Assembly (NCBI RefSeq): GCF_002933275.1
Contig: NZ_PSSX01000016.1
Span: 1-64,000 of the forward strand
DNA length: 64,000 nucleotides
Reading direction: 5' to 3'
DNA from: Marinobacter maroccanus
GTDB taxonomy: Bacteria; Pseudomonadota; Gammaproteobacteria; Pseudomonadales; Oleiphilaceae
The notes below the pieces were generated by a model, which did no database searches, was not told the origin of the DNA, and saw nothing but the letters and a program-made list of their open reading frames with translations. This document shows, one piece after another, positions 62,263 to 64,000 of the stretch. The first letter of the stretch is position 1. Each line of letters starts with the position of its first letter. A program made the translations under genes and the position numbers.

Positions 62263-63780
62263 GTGAAATTCCGCCTGCTTCTTTCTGCCCTGGCGCTTTT
62301 GGCGTTGGGAGGCTGCTCCAGCTTAAGCACGCTTGAGTTGGATCGATCTGGTGCAGCATCGATAGAACCCGACGACCGCTTTTCGGATCTGAGCAGGCTG
62401 GTGACAGGAGAACAGGGCAGTGATGCAGACTTCCTGATTGAACTATCGAAGCACCGCTCCGATCCGTCCTATAAATGTCGGCACCCGGCCTATGCCTACT
62501 ATTTCTCACAAAGGCTGGGGGAGCCCCTGGACTACAGAGAGTGCCCTCCAACCGTCCCTTTTTATCTGCTGGACCGTGAAAAAGGCGGGTATCAGTTTTC
62601 CGTAGCGCCAGATCTTGTCCGCAGCATACACATAATGTTTGCCTCGCCAGGCGAGTCGGTTGCCTCCCGATTCGGTCATCTGTCTATTCGACTCATTGTC
62701 TGCCCCTCCAGGTCCTCGAGTGATGCCGAGTGCAACGAAAATATCTTCGATCATGTGGTCCTTGGCTACGTTGCCCGCATAAATGAACTTGAAATGAGTC
62801 TGATCAAAGGAGCATTCGGCGGATACGACGCCCATCTGACCGGCTTTTCTTTTATGGAAGCTTACCGAACCAATACCTTACTTGCGGACAGGAACCTGTT
62901 CTCAGTTCCCCTGAACTTACGCCCCGAAGAAACGGAACAAGTGGTGCGAGAGTTGTCGGAGATTCACTGGAGCTTCAGGGGCAACTACCGCTTTTTCACG
63001 AATAATTGTGCCACCCTCCTGCAAGACACTCTGGCAGCCCTCGTGGAACAGGCGTCAGATGAACCCACAGTAGCGGGTAATCTGAAAACGGGGTATCTGC
63101 GCCCGGACTCTTTTTTCAAAGCGCTCAGGCGCAGCGAACTGGCAGATGGCCGTGTTCTTGAGTCTCTGACAAACGCCGAACGGGAGGGATATTACTTCCC
63201 CAGCACCCGACCCTATTACGAACGGGCATTCGAACTGGTTAGCCGCACCGCAGGTTGGAATACACCTTCATCACTTGATGAATATCTTCGCACCCCGGCG
63301 AAGATGCGCCTGCTGAAAACACTGAAATCCGATTTGCTGTTGGATGTCTACTCTCATGATCAGCATGCCCGGGAAGCTCATTTGCTGCTGGAGGAAAGGG
63401 CCTTGATAGGCCTTGAGCAGGCCCGCCTTCAATCCCTGATGAGTCTTTTGGGTGATCCCGAAATTATGGCTTCGCTTCAGAACAGTTTGAATGAAATGGA
63501 ACAAGATACTCATCGGCGGTGGCTTGAGCAGTGTTTCCTGCAACCGGTTCGGAAGCTTCAGGGGCGTTTGCCGGTGTCGAAGGGGATACCGGGCCCCGAC
63601 TTCATGCAGCTGTTTCCAACGGTTGGGACAGACTGCGATCAGCCTGGATCTCTGGTCATTGCCAAACGGCTGGTAAACGACTGGCTGCCCGAGTGGCACG
63701 GGAGTGTCCGGGCGTTGAGAAATTTCAGTCTTGAAATCGAACAGACCCACGAAAACCTTGCCTACCTGAGGACGCTGTAA
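62263..63780 (+). CDS. DUF4105 lipoprotein
   Basis: This 505-residue protein starts at GTG 62263, 12 bases after the previous gene. The signal sequence ends in a lipobox LALGGC (Cys18), so it is anchored to a membrane. The central region resembles DUF4105 (FASPGESVASRFGHLSIRLIV; FRGNYRFFTNNCATLLQDTLAAL), with His, Asn and Cys residues that suggest a papain-like or NlpC-like fold. Its function is unknown. It probably works with the barrel protein upstream and the exported protein just downstream. Confidence 0.82.
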   Translation: MKFRLLLSALALLALGGCSSLSTLELDRSGAASIEPDDRFSDLSRLVTGEQGSDADFLIELSKHRSDPSYKCRHPAYAYYFSQRLGEPLDYRECPPTVPFYLLDREKGGYQFSVAPDLVRSIHIMFASPGESVASRFGHLSIRLIVCPSRSSSDAECNENIFDHVVLGYVARINELEMSLIKGAFGGYDAHLTGFSFMEAYRTNTLLADRNLFSVPLNLRPEETEQVVRELSEIHWSFRGNYRFFTNNCATLLQDTLAALVEQASDEPTVAGNLKTGYLRPDSFFKALRRSELADGRVLESLTNAEREGYYFPSTRPYYERAFELVSRTAGWNTPSSLDEYLRTPAKMRLLKTLKSDLLLDVYSHDQHAREAHLLLEERALIGLEQARLQSLMSLLGDPEIMASLQNSLNEMEQDTHRRWLEQCFLQPVRKLQGRLPVSKGIPGPDFMQLFPTVGTDCDQPGSLVIAKRLVNDWLPEWHGSVRALRNFSLEIEQTHENLAYLRTL

Positions 63781-64000
63781 TGAAGACCGTTCGCCAGCCC
63801 CCTTTTCTGCTTGCATTTGTTTTGGCTTGTTTTGTCCAGGCAGTGGCGGCCAATCAGCCAAAACCCGGCAGTGACAACATGGAAGAGATGCTGAAACAGC
63901 TTGAAATGCTGGAACAACTGGACCGGCTGGATCGTCAGGACTTCAGCGCCGCCGTCGACAAGGCCTATGAATGTGTGGACGCGCGGAACTTTTCCTGCGC
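63780..64000 (+). CDS. Exported protein, cut by window edge
   Basis: ATG 63780 overlaps the stop of the DUF4105 gene by 1 base (TAATG). The first 74 residues are present. They include a signal peptide (FLLAFVLACFVQAVAA), then a charged stretch with a helical repeat (EEMLKQLEMLEQLDRLDRQDF), and cysteines in the last part (YECVDARNFSC). The rest is outside the window. The family is not recognisable from this piece. Confidence 0.7.
   Translation, partial: MKTVRQPPFLLAFVLACFVQAVAANQPKPGSDNMEEMLKQLEMLEQLDRLDRQDFSAAVDKAYECVDARNFSC

Overview
The window looks like a chromosomal segment of a marine gammaproteobacterium, most likely Marinobacter or a close relative. The evidence is a moderately high GC content, Shine-Dalgarno-led genes packed closely on both strands, a complete polyhydroxyalkanoate (PHA) block, a BCCT osmolyte carrier, a RadD helicase of the gammaproteobacterial type, and many small conserved proteins typical of that group. 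The genus is an inference. I saw no rRNA, tRNA, CRISPR array, prophage or integrase gene, and no gap between genes exceeds 300 bases.

Layout. 1-2000: the end of an IS256-type insertion sequence, a tiny Cys-rich gene, a YHS-domain exported protein, a higBA toxin-antitoxin pair behind a perfect 16-bp palindrome, and a cold-shock protein. 2200-9960: threonine aldolase, a P2A-type cation ATPase, RadD, a small membrane protein divergent from an Xre-MmyB-type regulator, and SlyD. 10100-18250: an exported M28 peptidase, an aldo/keto reductase, a DUF6152/DUF6644 pair, a Nudix hydrolase, a ferric-reductase-like flavocytochrome, and several small conserved proteins. 18290-30900: an FMO-like monooxygenase divergent from a BBE-type FAD oxidase, an M17 peptidase, an ATP-grasp protein, a GST, a patatin, a BCCT carrier with a structured leader and TTG start, YqeY, and a VWA protein next to a membrane-tethered J-domain protein. 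30860-36000: PHA synthase, a reductase and a depolymerase on the minus strand with a small 2OG-Fe(II) oxygenase-like gene coupled to the depolymerase, followed by mtgA broken by an in-frame amber codon. 36090-41040: NADAR protein, EamA exporter divergent from a LysR regulator, DUF2252, a DsbA-like FrnE-type protein, and DUF4112.

41157-49031 is the most interesting block. A GcvT/DmdA-like methyltransferase, a very divergent MetF-like protein and formate-tetrahydrofolate ligase form a plus-strand operon. A GbdR-like AraC regulator and an 856-residue FAD oxidoreductase/GcvT fusion of the dimethylglycine/sarcosine dehydrogenase type face it. Together they look like a demethylation pathway that passes methyl groups to tetrahydrofolate and oxidises them to formate. 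The substrate is unknown.

49300-64000: a GGDEF cyclase, small DUF2784 and DUF3185 membrane proteins, a methyltransferase, two LysR regulators, a MocR-type regulator divergent from a PNPOx-like protein across an inverted repeat, a homocysteine methyltransferase homolog, DUF1127, a KefB/C-like antiporter, and a terminal group of envelope genes (BamA/TamA-like barrel, PEGA-like protein, DUF4105 lipoprotein and a truncated exported protein).
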